64,000 nucleotides of DNA from positions 8,581,061 through 8,645,060 of the forward strand of contig CM038912.1 of NCBI GenBank assembly GCA_021904315.1, written 5' to 3'. Position 1 is the stretch's first letter. Each line of letters begins with the position of its first letter. Under the pieces are notes generated by a model. The model was not told where the DNA came from. It searched no databases and was given only the letters and a program-made list of their open reading frames with translations. This DNA comes from Sphagnum magellanicum. Lineage: Eukaryota > Streptophyta > Sphagnopsida > Sphagnales > Sphagnaceae. Below, one piece after another: positions 1-20,535 of this stretch. Position numbers and translations under genes: made by a program.

Positions 1-93
1 CTGCAAAAAAAAATTTCTGAAAACAATCTGACTTGATAAAGTTGTGTACTAAAATGGAGTTTAAATGCTGATAAATCTTTTAGGGATATACAG

Positions 94-5598
<5,505 letters not shown>

Positions 5599-6939
5599 CC
5601 ACATGCCCCATGATTGTCCTTTCTATTGCGTTTGCCCCAATTGTAGAACTAATCAATGAAAACTCCCAAATCAATTTACTGGCAAATCCCAAGTTCCTTA
5701 GCTTTAGACTGCAACAGGTTTGAATCCAGCCAATAGGGAAGGCCAATGTGGTGTCAAAAGACTTATCAATTGTATACTAGTAGTTACATATCAGATAAAT
5801 TTGTGATATATTGACAATTTCTTAAACCCTTGTGGAACTAGAAGAAGAGAAGAGATCTTTGCAGGGTAAAGTTTGGCATTACATTCATGGCAAAGTCCGT
5901 GGGTTGTTTCCACATCACCACAACAATCTGGTACAGCATTCTGCAGCAAACCGCATTTGTGCGTCCTTCATGTTGTAGTTTTGTCCACCATTTAGTGGCT
6001 GCAGGTAAGTGGTGACCTGTTCATGAACCCAGCAGCCTGTCCCTTCTTCAATGTGTGTGTGGCCTGCTCAGGAGGAAACAGACAGGTTGATAGCAAACCT
6101 TGAAACTCTTGCAAATGCAGCTGATTGGAATGTGCAAATGATACAAGAGGCAAGCATGCAGAAACAGAAGTGGCTGGAACTACATATACAATCTGACCAC
6201 AAAAGATTCTCTTGCTACTATGGCAGAAAGCAGTTGACTGCAGCATGTTTGTTCAACAGGCTTACTGCAGATCTCTGTGTCATTGAGTTCTCACTAGGGG
6301 CAGATAGACTTGAGAAAGAAGCTGGTCAGAAACAAGTTGGCTTGCAACAGAAATCTACTGCATCAACAACACACAGAAGCAGCAGCAGCTTGTCTTTGCA
6401 CCCACACTACTACTGATTGCCCAAGCAGCAGAGAGCAGCAAGGTCACAAAACATGGATGTGAGACTGGAGTGACCAATTCTTAAGGCTGATGAAAAGCAT
6501 TGTCCTTATGCTACATGAAGGAGAGATGAGAGAATGACAGTGCAAAATTTTATAAACCAATTGGTTTGTGCAAGTGTTTACCTTGGACAAACCAAGAGGC
6601 AAACTAGAAGAAACCCAAAAACCTGAAACCAACTAGTTGTTGTAATTACTTTCATAACTTTGTTGAAGATTGCAAAGAAAAGTGATTGTAACTTTTGTGT
6701 CAAAGACATATCACTGGTAGGTACCTGATATTCACAGTGTTGGCCAGCTTCTTGTCATCTCAAATAATGAATCTATTCATTATTTGCAAATGAATCAAAG
6801 TATCTGCACCTCCAACATTAAGCTGAACAAATCAAAGTTCCAATAGATAACAAAGAATCCACTGATTTCCATGTTTCCAGAAAAAGCAAACATTTTGACA
6901 TCATCCAGGTTGTTTTATTGTTTGATATCAGAATGCAAA
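5599..6939. other. Intergenic region between convergent genes
   Basis: Holds the presumed 3' UTRs of the receptor kinase (ending 5598) and of ETFQO (stop at 6940). An open stretch on the plus strand at about 6072-6416 starts after a good acceptor-like CAG and contains a helical-looking segment (EETDRLIANLETLANAAD), but it matches no family I recognise and has no clear start or partner exons. It may be an extra 3' exon or chance. Confidence 0.5.
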
Positions 6940-9900
6940 CTACATTATGGTGTAACCTGGGCCACCACCACCCTCTGGAACTGTCCATTTTATGTTTTGT
7001 TTTGGATCTTTAATATCACAAGCCTGAACAATCACAAACAAGACATAATTAGTCACTGCTTTGTAATGGACTTTGATCATTTCATGTTCACAAGTGAAGA
7101 CAGAAACATCAAGTACAGTGGAGAGAAAGGTTGGACAATATAAAGCAAGTATTTGGCAGACTTCACGTGGACATGAAGAGACAATCTCACCTTACAGTGG
7201 AGGCAATTTTGAGCATTGATGTTGAGCTGGAGCTTGTTGTCTTCATTAGCTATGTACCTGAAAGCAAGAGACCCCAACCTCTTCATAAGAGACTCCTCAA
7301 AATGAACCAACCATGTATATGGCATAATGTGAGTAAGAGAGAAATTTGGGTGTACTCATAAACACGAGCAGGGCAGTATCGTGACTCCGGTGCTGCGAAC
7401 TTGGGTAGATTAATGGTTTCTGGAACATGCTTGTCCACAAGGTGTAAATGTGGTGGTTGATCATGCTCATGGTTGGTACTACTCCTGCATCCATGAAAGC
7501 AGAAATGTCCTTCTAACATCAATATCAATATGAAACATTCTTGTACAGGATAGATGCTAAAAGAAAAAGTTCCTAAGGAGCTTCTAATGACACATAAGAG
7601 AGTTACTCTCAAGAGCTCTCAGATACCTCAACAAGTAGTATGAATCCCTCCACATTTAAAATCTACATCAACCTGAAAAGACTTGAGAGGTGACCTAGAA
7701 AAAGATAATAAAATTTTCAAATCTCAAAACATAACAGCAACCAATCAGGAAGCATAGAAAGACAAAACCCAACCCGAAAAGTTAAGAAAAGACAAAAAAC
7801 AAAACTAAGTAGGAGATTGAATGACAGCAAGGGTCATACACATGTTCAATTGCATTCAACATAGCATCTATGGTATAAATCAACTACCACGGCATCCCCA
7901 CTGACTTCATTGGCTCCTGAGAATGCATGGGGATAATGTCGAACAAAGACCAATGTGCTGAGTTTCTCCCACAAGACTGGTCGTAACTGGCAACTCATCA
8001 TGCCATGATGTTTGCTAGCTCAACAGAACCTCAAAGTGAAGGATAAGGCCAACAGGAACCCAAAAAGACAGAGAAAAGAAAGGAAAAGGAAAATTAAAAG
8101 GAAAAGAAAACCCCAAACAAGAAAGAAGGAAGAAAAGAAAGTGAAAAAAAATGGATACTTTTAAGAGCAAGATATTCAGAGGACAATGTGGGCTTAGAAA
8201 AGCTCCGACTCATGATTAAAAAGCCCCTGAAATAATCACTTTGGAGATTAAGATGGCAGAAATGTTAAACATAAATCTTTCTTTCTCAAGCAAATCTCTG
8301 GTCCAATTTAAAAGAAAACTTTGAAGGATAACCTCCTCTAAAGACCATTAAGAAGCCTATCATAATCTAAGAAACCAGAGGGTACCTAGTAATAGGAATC
8401 TGGAACAAAGAATAGAAACCTGTAAAGAGAAGTCAGCAAATCAAAAGTGATTACACCATCTGGTTTGGGGTATTGGATCGGCTTATGTTTCTCTGCAGCC
8501 TGCACAGTGCACAAGAATTCTCACACTAAACAGCTGAATATCAAACCTGGAGCTCACACCTGGTGTGTCTTACTTATCTAACCGTACAGCTTTGGTTTTG
8601 CAAGCAAGAGAATCGAAAGTGCTTATGTGACCACCTTTGTACCTCTGTGCATTCATGATCTGGTGGCCCATGTGCTAAGGTATATGGCAACCTCCCCCTT
8701 ATCACATAACTGTTGAATCCCACAACAAAACAAAAGAGAAACATCAAAGTCATGCTTGACACAACTCCTGCATATCCTCCTAGCCTAAAACCTGGAAATA
8801 AAACACCAAGAAGTCAAGGAAAAAATCTTCTACTTCTGTGCTTAGAACCATATTTCTAAGGTTGCCATTAGATATTTTGGTTTCCAAGCTTCAGAGAAGG
8901 AAGATGACCTTACTGGTCCAAACCTGCATGAACAAGGCCCGGAAGCAATCCATGATGAAAGAACTGTAAGCACCATCACATTGAACAGTTACTAGAAGAA
9001 AGGAACTGAAGTCTTCAGTGAAATTCTTGAAGATGACAACAAACTGTAAAACTGTAGACCTATATCTCTTCCAGTCCTCAACCCTGAGCCAATTGAAGTA
9101 GTCCATACAAAATGCTGCTTGATTCTGAATGGAACGTGAAGGGTCAGATGGACAAACCGGGCGGATGTTCCGAACAGAATAAAGTTCTTGCCACACCCAT
9201 GAGTGTTGCAGGGCTTCCCAGTATGCATCCATGTTTGGATTCTCCATACTGCTCAGTGCCTCATGTGCTGCCTCTGCTGCTAGGATCCCTGCATCACAAC
9301 CCACCTTCTCAGTCTTCTGCAGTGGATCAATTTGATCTATCCGATGATTGATCATCTGAAAAAAAGTCAAACCCAAAAATAATCTGGATTTTGGGAGGAG
9401 TATGAACCTGTCTTCATGGCAGTGTGGGAGCCTTTGATTTTGGGAACATTCACGAAGCCAGCTGTGCATCCAATCAGTGCTCCCCCAGGAAATACTGTCC
9501 TGGGTATTGACTACCATTCCCAGAAACATCACTGCTGTAAAGGCATCTCTAATATTGTGTAAAGTTTCAAGGACTCCTGTCAAGTCACACTCTAATCTAG
9601 TGAATTGTCCCAAGAAAAACATGAGAGTCATGAAGTGGTAGCATAAGAAGCTGTACCTGCAATCCACCCTCATTCAATGTGCGAGCACCATATTGCACCA
9701 CCTTTCCACCCTCAAGGAGTGGCCTTATTGATGGGTGCTGCTTGAACCTCTGTAGTAGCAGGGACAACAAGTTCTTCAGTACCAACTTTCTTTTCAATCC
9801 CAGCTATTTCCAAGCCCTGATCCAAAAAGAAGTTGAACAACATACTTATGAGGTAGTTTTTTGGTGCAACCATTGCACAGAAAACTTGAAACTGGGAAAC

Positions 9901-12525
9901 ACAATTTGCACTTAGTGTGGTGACATGGACCATCAGGGTTGCAAGAAACTCAATACCTGATACTCCTCATATGGATTCATATATGGGTTCTTATAGTCAA
10001 GAGCTACCACCAGTCCAATGGCCACCTGTATGCTCCAGTCCCACATGAGTGCTTCCAGATGATCACAATTCCATCTTGTGCTGCCTTGTAGAAAAAATGG
10101 ACCCAGAACACAATCCATTGGCCATATCAGGCACCCAAATTATGGCCATCTTGAGATTTTCTTGCTAAAGTTTGACATTAAGAGTTCCATCAGCATTGTT
10201 TCTTCATCAGAAGCAAAGACTTGCCTGCTGATTGTCCATGTGATAGAGGAAAGAGCCACCGTAAGTACTGAAATTCAGAGGCCAGCCCACAGTGTGCAGA
10301 ACATAGCCCGGATGATGCTTGTGCTCCTCAACCTCCCATACCTGCACCCTAATTGGCAGCCCAAGACTTAATGCCTCCTGTCAGTAAGCCAGACAGGTTC
10401 AGAATTCAGGGTTTGAGCCATCTTCAATTTGTTTGAGATTGACCTGCTCATGTCCCACATAAATACCAATCTGCTACACCTTTTTCAAGAAGAGTGATCA
10501 TTGCATCTCATGAGATCCTCACAAGTGCAAAAGGAAATGGGGATTCAAGATGCAGAAATTTAGGGCTAACCTCCTTGAGACCAATTGCATACGTTTGGTG
10601 TTGAGCACCTGCTTCTTCCCGCAGCTGAAACTTTTTAATGACAGTCTGTCCAAAAGCAGGTTCCATAATAAGTGCTCATTCAAGGGGTATAAGTGTAGAG
10701 CCTCCAAAATACTTTACTTAGGTTCCTGTCTCAGTACAAAAGACATCCAAAGATTGAGACAAATGAGAGAGGAAGTCACTTCAGAAAGAGAGCCTCTGCA
10801 GCCTTCAGCAAGGAGAGTGAGACGCCCTGCAGTTCAACAAACATACTGTTATGTTAGAAGCAGCCATACTCAGAATCTCAAAACCTTACTATAAGCCTTG
10901 GACCCTAACCCTAGCTTCAGGATACATTTAAACAGATGGACCAGCAATCAGCACCAAATATTGGCTGCAGAAACATTGAATGCCCTTTGTGGCCTACAAA
11001 AGAGAATTGACATACCTTTCAACTCAATGCCCCGTTGAAAATTTGGTTTTCTGGATCCACTTTTTGCAATGCCCATATCATTAGTTGCAACACCTACAAC
11101 TCTCTCACCTTCATAAAGCACCTTCACAAAAATAAGTGTCAGAAACATGACAAATCCCTTGTTTGCAAAGGTTTTGTCTACAGAGCATCAAGGGAAAGAA
11201 TTGATTGTGTGATGAGATTCTTACCTCACTTGCTGCAAAGCCTGGGTAGATTTCAACCCCAAGCTCCTCTGCCTTGGTGCCCAGCCACCGCACAAGCTCA
11301 CTCAAGCTGTTTGGATATAATAAGTACAATAAGAACACCGAAATCTGTGCTTTCATCAACTGGGAATGAAGGAAACCAACAAAACTGAACATCACATCAT
11401 CCCCCGAAGTCTTCTCCTCTGAGGCTTGAAGGCTGTTCAGAGAAGCTTGAGACACTGTTTGATACTTAGAGAGGAGACATATAAAGAAAACATTGAACAG
11501 AATGGTACAAGTGTTGCATGGGCACATACCTGATGACAAAATTGCCCTGATTTTTGAAGGGAGATGGAACTGGGAATGCATGCTTCTCAGAAAGCAACCA
11601 AAACTTGTCCTTTGTTACTGGCACCCACAAAGGCGCCTGTGTACTCAGACCAAAACATTACCCTTCAGGATCCAGAACTAGCCTCATGCATCAAGGAAGC
11701 ACTACAACAACATTAAAGTGTTGAAACCAACCAACAACAGAAAGAAATCCAGCTAGAATTGATGCATGTGTTTCAGTGGTTCATTGACAGCATTTAGAGA
11801 GCAACAGCAGGGAGAATGAGACAGAAGCTTTGCAAACTGAGCTTACATTTTGCTCTTTCCAATCAGGGATAAGCTCATTGAGTGCTCGTGGTTCAAACAC
11901 ATTCCCAGACAGTATGTGTGCACCTGCCACACTCAAAAAAAACAGAAGTTCCAGACAGAGCTCTCGTCTAGCCCTCACAAACAATGGAGCATGCAATGGT
12001 GTGAGAACATCTCTTCAAAGGTCAGTTCAGAGGAAAGGGGAGGTGCTAACCAACTTCAGAAGCTTTTTCAAGCACACACACTGAGAGCTCTGTGCCCTTC
12101 TCTTGACACAGTTGTTTCAACCTGATGGCTGCTGCTAGCCCTGCAGGACCTGCTCCTACAATCACCACATCATACTCCATTACCTCTCTTGCTTCTGCTT
12201 CTTCTTCTTGTTTGCTGTTGCCACTCTCTGATGCATATCCTTGAGCTTGCCTCAAGTTCTTCCCCACATGCCAAGCTCCTGCAAGGCCCCATGAAGTGAA
12301 GCTTCTTCCCACTGAAGTTGACCTGATTTTGGCAGCAGGTGGCTGCTGCTTCTCGCTATTTTGTTTGCCGCGGAAGCAGCTGCTCCTCAATGCTGTCTCC
12401 TGCTGACAATTTGCTGTCGCGCTTTCTGTAGAACTTGAGTATCTGAGTCTGGAATGCATACTGTAGTAGTTCCATCTACATAGCAACGACGCGGAAACCC
12501 GACGCGCTCCAGACGAGCTTCCCAT
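6940..12525 (-). CDS. ETFQO: Electron-transfer-flavoprotein:ubiquinone oxidoreductase, mitochondrial
   Basis: Inner-mitochondrial-membrane FAD/[4Fe-4S] enzyme passing electrons from reduced ETF to ubiquinone during branched-chain amino-acid, lysine and phytanoyl-CoA breakdown. Eighteen exons, gene order: 12051-12525, 11847-11923, 11530-11636, 11225-11306, 11016-11121, 10780-10826, 10571-10645, 10225-10341, 9957-10025, 9657-9749, 9408-9510, 9158-9288, 8924-8963, 8643-8791, 8420-8499, 7356-7484, 7191-7257, 6940-7023. Together 2031 nt, 676 aa, no frame breaks (Arabidopsis protein about 633 aa). The ATG at 12525 opens an Arg/Ser-rich presequence. The FAD-binding GAGPAG is at residues 124-129. Others: [32 protein letters not shown], and the cluster cysteines in NCLHCKACDIKDP near the C-terminus, with terminal VPEGGGGP. 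One intron (10026-10224) has a GC donor. Exon 8643-8791 adds an unusual hydrophobic stretch. Identification is near certain; the exon 13/14 junction is the weakest point. Confidence 0.95.
7640..8000 (-). repeat. Dispersed intronic repeat, copy in ETFQO
   Basis: In the ETFQO intron 7485-8419. Shares AACCTGAAAAGA.TTGAGAG, AACCAAT..GGAAGCAT, a GACAGCAA..TCATACAC phrase and CCCCACTGACTTCATTGGCT with copies in RAPTOR introns. Orientation relative to transcription is the same as in RAPTOR. Confidence 0.7.
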
Positions 12526-13892
12526 CAAGAAGAACAAGAACAATGCAAAATGTGTGTGTGTGCCACCGGGACGACTAAGAATACTAGTTCTATTTCTTCA
12601 AGCCTTTGGAGCTAGCTAGATGCTGTTCGGAATCGGATCACCTTCGCTTTGTTTTTCTTGCTTGTAACCGACACAGCTTTGATTGCTCACTTCCTCCTCC
12701 CTCGCATGACTCGGCAATCTTTGTAAAGCTTCGATACTTGAAAGAATCAAAACAAACTCAATCAGTTCCTCAATTCTGACTGCCAACACCCTGAAGCTTA
12801 CCGAGAGCTTGAAGACGACAACAACAGTGGCGGCTTCACATCTATCCTTCTCTTATCCTTCCCTCGCAACAAGAACAACAACAACAAGATGCACTTCTTC
12901 AGGAAACATTCAAGATATAGCAGAATCTTGGATCCTATTCAAATCGCTTGCACAATCCGGAATCCTTCACAATCCAAAGTCAGAGCTCTCTGTTGTGTCT
13001 CTCCCTCTCTCAGAGAAAACATTGAAGATACAGCAGAAACTTGGATCCCGTTGCAATCCAAATCGCTTGCACAATCCGGAATCCTTCACACAATCCGAAG
13101 GCAAAAAGCTCTCTGTCTCTGTCTGTCTCTGTCTGTCTCTGTGACGCAACATTGAAGATACAGAAACGTGAATCCTGTTCATTGGGAAGAAACAGGAGGT
13201 GTACGCAATCCACCTGCTGTGTATTACCATCACGCCACGCCTGCAGAACCGCCTTGCCACTCGCACACTGGGTCTTCACTCTTCAGCAATTAGGTGGAGA
13301 CTAATGGCGCCGTCTTCAGCGAGATTAGGTGGAGACTAATCTAAAACTATTATGAGAAGAAAATGATGCTAACGTCATGCATGGCTAAGAAAAGCAATCT
13401 CCTCCACACTAAAAGATATGAGTTCTCCAGAGAATCAGCACAGGAGATGATGTATGTATATATATCTTCTTCTCTGTCTCACCAGTACAAGTAGTAGTGC
13501 AACAAACGCAGGGTTTGCAAAACGATGATGACCTGAATGAAAGAAGAAGCATCGTCCGCTGCCGCGCTCTAGAACCGCCATCTTCTTCGTCTCACAAAAT
13601 CTGTGACGCCTGGAAGTCTTGTTGCAACGCCAAGAGAAAGCACGAAGATAAATAATCACGGTTGCTGTTGATGTTGCTTTGCTTTGCGTGATCACGCAAA
13701 CACAGGTGACGAAGAGCAGCAGCAGCACAGAGAGAGGGGCCCGTGTTGCGCATAATAATAGGAGGATCATCACAGTAGTGCTTTTGCTGATTCTGCGGTC
13801 TATTTCGCATCTGTTCGCTGCTGCTGCTGCTGCTGCAGTGTTGCTGAGATTCTCTCCGGAAACGAACAAGTCTCGCTGTAAATCAGAACAGA
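12526..13892. promoter_or_regulatory. Shared head-to-head promoter region of ETFQO and PhyH gene
   Basis: The 1,367 bp between the two start codons must contain both promoters and 5' UTRs. It holds an imperfect tandem duplication of about 120 bp (12901-13018 and about 13019-13150) built on the phrase TCGCTTGCACAATCCGGAAT, a CTCTGT microsatellite (about 13107-13141), a short direct repeat of ATTAGGTGGAGACTAAT (13290s and 13320s) and CAG/CTG-rich leader sequence near 13710-13840. No convincing TATA box was assigned to either gene. Bidirectional function is inferred from layout only. Confidence 0.55.
12901..13150. repeat. Imperfect ~120-bp tandem duplication
   Basis: Two adjacent copies share GCTTGCACAATCCGGAATCC and the preceding CTTGGATCC...; a partial third copy (ACATTGAAGATACAGAAACG) follows at about 13150. 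Copies differ by small indels, and the second ends in a CTCTGTCTGT microsatellite. It lies in the ETFQO/PhyH intergenic region. Confidence 0.8.
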
Positions 13893-16680
<2,788 letters not shown>

Positions 16681-16812
16681 AACTCCAGATCAATGGCCTG
16701 AGTCAATTTGGTTGTGCTCAGTATGGAAAGCAAACATCAAACTGGTAGCAAGTAGATGATCAAGTAATCAGATGCTTGCATCTTCCTATTGCAATTCACA
16801 TGGGGCTTCTGG

Positions 16813-17108
16813 AAAATTCATGGATCCTCAGATTGCAATGCATCTTAAGTCCACAACAAATAAAAGAAACCATGGAACTGAAAACAGTTGTTTGCCCAGC
16901 TTTGGATTTTGTATTTTTGTTTTGCGATCCTGTAAAAATCTTGTGTGTCTATCAGACCAGAAAATTCATGGATCATCAGATTGCAATGCATCTTAAGTCC
17001 ACAACAAATAAAAGAAACCATGGAACTGAAGACAGTTGATTGCACAGCTTTGGATTTTGTATTTTTGTTTTCCAATCCTGTACAAATCTTGTGTATCTAT
17101 CAGACCTA
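16813..17108 (+). repeat. 148-bp tandem duplication downstream of the PhyH gene
   Basis: Copy 1 at 16813-16960 and copy 2 at 16961-17108 are nearly identical, both starting AAAATTCATGGATC and containing AAGTCCACAACAAATAAAAG. They fall in the 590-bp gap between the PhyH stop (16680) and the YIP1 gene stop (17271), so probably within a 3' UTR or terminator region of one or both convergent genes. Confidence 0.88.
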
Positions 17109-17270
17109 CAAGTCTTTGGAACAGCTGGCACGTAAATTGCTGTGTGACATGTACAGTTAGGACAGTACAGAGGATGTAGCAAAGATGCTGATAATGCTGA
17201 TATTTTGTTGTTGCTATTGTTGTCATGACTATGTACACAAAGGATCATGAACTGTTGTAAAGTCAAGTCT

Positions 17271-18781
17271 TTAGAAAATTACTAGGAGACAGAAGGCAGT
17301 ATAAATCAAACCACAAGGGTAGGCAATTAAGGATCTGTGTTCTTCAGCGTGAGGCACAAGATCTATCATCAAAGTGGTGCACGATCTCGTGCACCAGATC
17401 ACCGTCAAGACTGCTAGTATGAACTCAAGAACCCCCCTGCATAGAGAGAGGCATAAATTAGTAAAATATCTCAAAACCTGCATTGCTTGGTTTCCTCAAA
17501 ATCTGGTATACCAAGAAAAGCTACTTGCTTCCTATTCACAGCAACACAAACTTGAAAGGTTCAGAAACATTGATGAGGAAGTTTACCTGCCCGGGACAAA
17601 GATCGATAGCAAAGAGAAGATAACCATTGGCAGAAGAGAGTATCCCACAAGGCTGCCACAATGGTATAAATCCAGGCTGCCATATCTGCCGCCAAGTAAA
17701 TTCAACACCATGTACACGTACAATGATGCCAGTGATGTCCAACCTAGAATCACTCCAAAATGCAATTTGCCTGCAAGAAGTTGACATACTCCAAACAGTA
17801 TGCAGAAGATGAAGGGGCCAGCAAGATCTGCATCCTCGTGCAAATGCAGGACTCTCCGAAATGGATTTACAACTGTGAGCATCTTCCGAGAAATCTGAGT
17901 GAAGTTGATACCAAGTTCTGCCATGCCAACATAACAATAGCCATGCTGAGAGACAAGGAAGGCAGGCAGGCAACAAAGCAAGCTCAGATTTTGATATGGA
18001 CACTCCAAGAAGACACAGCAACACAAAACCCTAATATTGTCTAAGCTCGAAGAATTCCCAAGAGACAATCGAAGAGGAGTTCAGCCATATTGAGCTCCTT
18101 GCTTATCTTCTTCAAACAGCAGTTTTTCTCATGCATCTGGGTCCAAATTGATCATGATGTTCATCTCTAGAATGACGAGATTCATGCTGGTTTTAAGTCC
18201 TTGCAAGGCGACACTTCTTTTTTTTCCTCCAGATTCATCACCGCCACTGCTACTACAAACAATGTTCCCCTAGCTAATAATCCCAGTGCAGAATAAAACA
18301 AAGAGTTTTGTTTTGCAGCAGAAGAAGGTGAGAAAGATAGAACTGCAGCACTTCTCTAACGTTTTCTGAATTGTGATTTGCAGCGAAGAAGATAGAGCTG
18401 TAGAAGTCTCCAAGGATTTCTGGAGTGTGTGTTGTGTTTTAGGGTGTTGCAATCAAAACCCTAAACCTCAGAAATAAGTATAACCACAGACAAAGGGACA
18501 GGAACATGGAGGAGGATGATGATTCTTCTTCACGTACCATCCAAAAGGGGAGCATCATCTTCGAAAGCTCCAAAACCGCCGCCACCGCCACTACTGCCAG
18601 CGCCATAGCCACCTCCAATTGTGGGAGGAGGAACATGTGCTGCAGGCCCGTAATCAAAAGACATGAAAGGGAGACCGGCAGGACCTCTTCCTCCGCCTCC
18701 TGCTGCTGGAACATTCCCCCCACTAACAGGCCTTCTTTGATGCACTCCATCAAAAGACACTGCAATATCTTCCTCCCTCAT
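17271..18781 (-). CDS. YIP1-family Golgi/ER membrane protein (YIPF5-like)
   Basis: Yip1-domain protein, a small polytopic membrane protein of the ER-Golgi system that works with Rab GTPases in vesicle trafficking. Three exons, gene order 18538-18781, 17587-17917, 17271-17436; 741 nt, 246 aa, similar to human YIPF5 (257 aa). The ATG at 18781 follows an in-frame TGA, which fixes the start. The N-terminal cytosolic part is Gly/Pro-rich (GGGYGAGSSGGGGG) and ends with FEDDAPLLDELGINF, typical of the family. Then come NPF, DADLAGPF and about five hydrophobic segments, with GYSLLPM and TVIWCTRS in the later ones. Both introns are GT-AG and keep phase. Exact orthology (YIP4a/b or another plant YIP) is undecided. 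Convergent with the PhyH gene. Confidence 0.9.
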
Positions 18782-20535
18782 CCTCGAAGCTCAATTCTTC
18801 AAAAGATTGGTTCCAAAAATCTTCAAATCTGATGCTCACAACAACAACAGCAGCAGCAGCAGCAACAACAACAACAAAATTGACTACCAATTGGTTCCCA
18901 AAAAGCTCAAGAATCAACCGATCCTTTGGAATTGGGAACCATTGATGCAAAGCTCCATCCAGCACAAAGTCCAGAACACACTGATATGACCTGAAGCAAA
19001 CCAGTCTTGTCTGGTAGGGACTTGTTGGTAATACCAGTTTAATATCAAGGCTATATTATTGTGCTTTTGCATTTAATTAGATGAGGTGCCTCCCAAGTTC
19101 AATTTTCTCTTTTGCAATGAACCAATTTGATTGACCCATCACTCCAAAAAAGAAGCTTGCATGGTAAGTTGACTATCCACTGTCCAAGTGTCCAAGTGAA
19201 ACTAAAATGTTCCAAAGACAAACTATACCCACCCAACACTGGTTCAAACTAACAACTAATAAAATAGAAAATGTTCCATGAAGCTCCCCCAAAAAAGACA
19301 AACCACATTACCATTTCACATAGTAAGGAACATGTGGGAGGGAGCCCAATGAAAACCCTAAACCCTAAACCCTAAACATTCGTCAAAATGTGGGGGCCCA
19401 ATGAAAACCTAATAATATCATTGTTCCATAGTGTCTCTCTCCCTTAGTGAACATTCCTTTTAAGATGAGTGACCCAATATATGAAATGTAAGTCATTTTG
19501 GAGTGTCTCTCTTGCTACCTATGTCCTACAACAGTTTGTGCCCCTGCCATTGTATTAGGAATGATGGGAATAATAGTGATAAGGATGTTATATGATGATT
19601 GCATCACCATAGCATACACATAGATATATAGAGTTCAATGTTGAGTCATACACTCGCATATCGGTGAAACCCTTATGACGTTATTTCACAAGAATCTTGT
19701 AACAAAAACTTGAATTGTGGTTTCCATGAAATGTAACTTTGTTGGGCACCCCCTTATTTTGAAGCAAGCATGAAGTCTCTTATTGATGTGTCTATCATAA
19801 TAAGACATGAAAATTGAAACTTCAAGCTTTTACTTTGGGCAACATAAGACGACACTAGAAGATTATATAGAGGTCAAAGCAGTAGTACCTATTGTAGTAG
19901 TTTCAGCAATAGAAGTTGTGAGAGAAATATGTCTACTTTCATGTGAGTTGTTCCTTGCACTATAATCTACTATACCAATAAATTTCTCTAATTGAATATA
20001 TTACACTGCGCATCTAACCATTTTATCTTGTTCAAAAACTTGCGCCTATTTTTTCATCAGATACAATTTTGTGCATTTTACACTTTTTATGAAACTGAAT
20101 TGGTGTTTTAGCTTGATTTCCAATCAAAAAATCATTGCCTATTTATCATAAGGAATCCATGCAAATTGGAAGTTCACCATGGAATAGTCCATAGTTTGGC
20201 ATCAACGATGATGGAGCCACATGTGTGGAAAGCATGGGTGAAAATGGAAGGATGGCAGATGGAAATTTGTTTTTTGTTCACTTGTAAATGATACTAGAAT
20301 GGCAAAGATTCAGCCACAAAATTATGGTGCTTACAAGTCGGAGATGGAGAAATTAGGACAACCCATTAGAAGATTATCTGCTGGACTAAGTAAGCAGCTC
20401 TCTAACTGTCAATGTGCAACACAGATCTGAGCTCTTGATAGTAGTGTACAAACAGCAGTACAAACGCCTTGTTTAGGTACATAAAAAGATTACAGGTCTA
20501 AAAGATCGTTGCCTAGGAGGATATACCTTGTTTCT
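18782..20535. other. Gene-free stretch between YIP1 gene and ABCG relic
   Basis: No coding unit recognised. It includes CAG/CAA simple sequence just upstream of the YIP1 gene (about 18840-18880), an interstitial telomeric motif at 19356-19377 and otherwise AT-rich unique-looking sequence. Confidence 0.6.
19356..19377 (+). repeat. Interstitial telomere-type repeat (CCCTAAA)3
   Basis: Three perfect units in the gap upstream of the YIP1 gene. Confidence 0.9.

Noticed and set aside
6051-6416. Possible small gene between the receptor kinase and ETFQO
   Set aside because: No recognisable family, no convincing start, and better explained as UTR or chance; kept only as a comment.
8891-9673. 260-residue minus-strand open frame inside ETFQO
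   Set aside because: It reads one true ETFQO exon (9158-9288) in frame and crosses introns and other exons in wrong frames; it is a chance read-through, not a separate gene.
17374-17396. Inverted repeat GGTGCACGATCTCGTGCACC
   Set aside because: Lies inside the coding sequence of YIP1 exon 3 and follows from its codons; no sign of a separate regulatory role.
17374-17784. Plus-strand open frame of 136 residues
   Set aside because: Antisense shadow of YIP1 exons; no family resemblance.
18506-18832. Plus-strand open frame of 108 residues
   Set aside because: It is the antisense of the Gly-rich first exon of the YIP1 gene.
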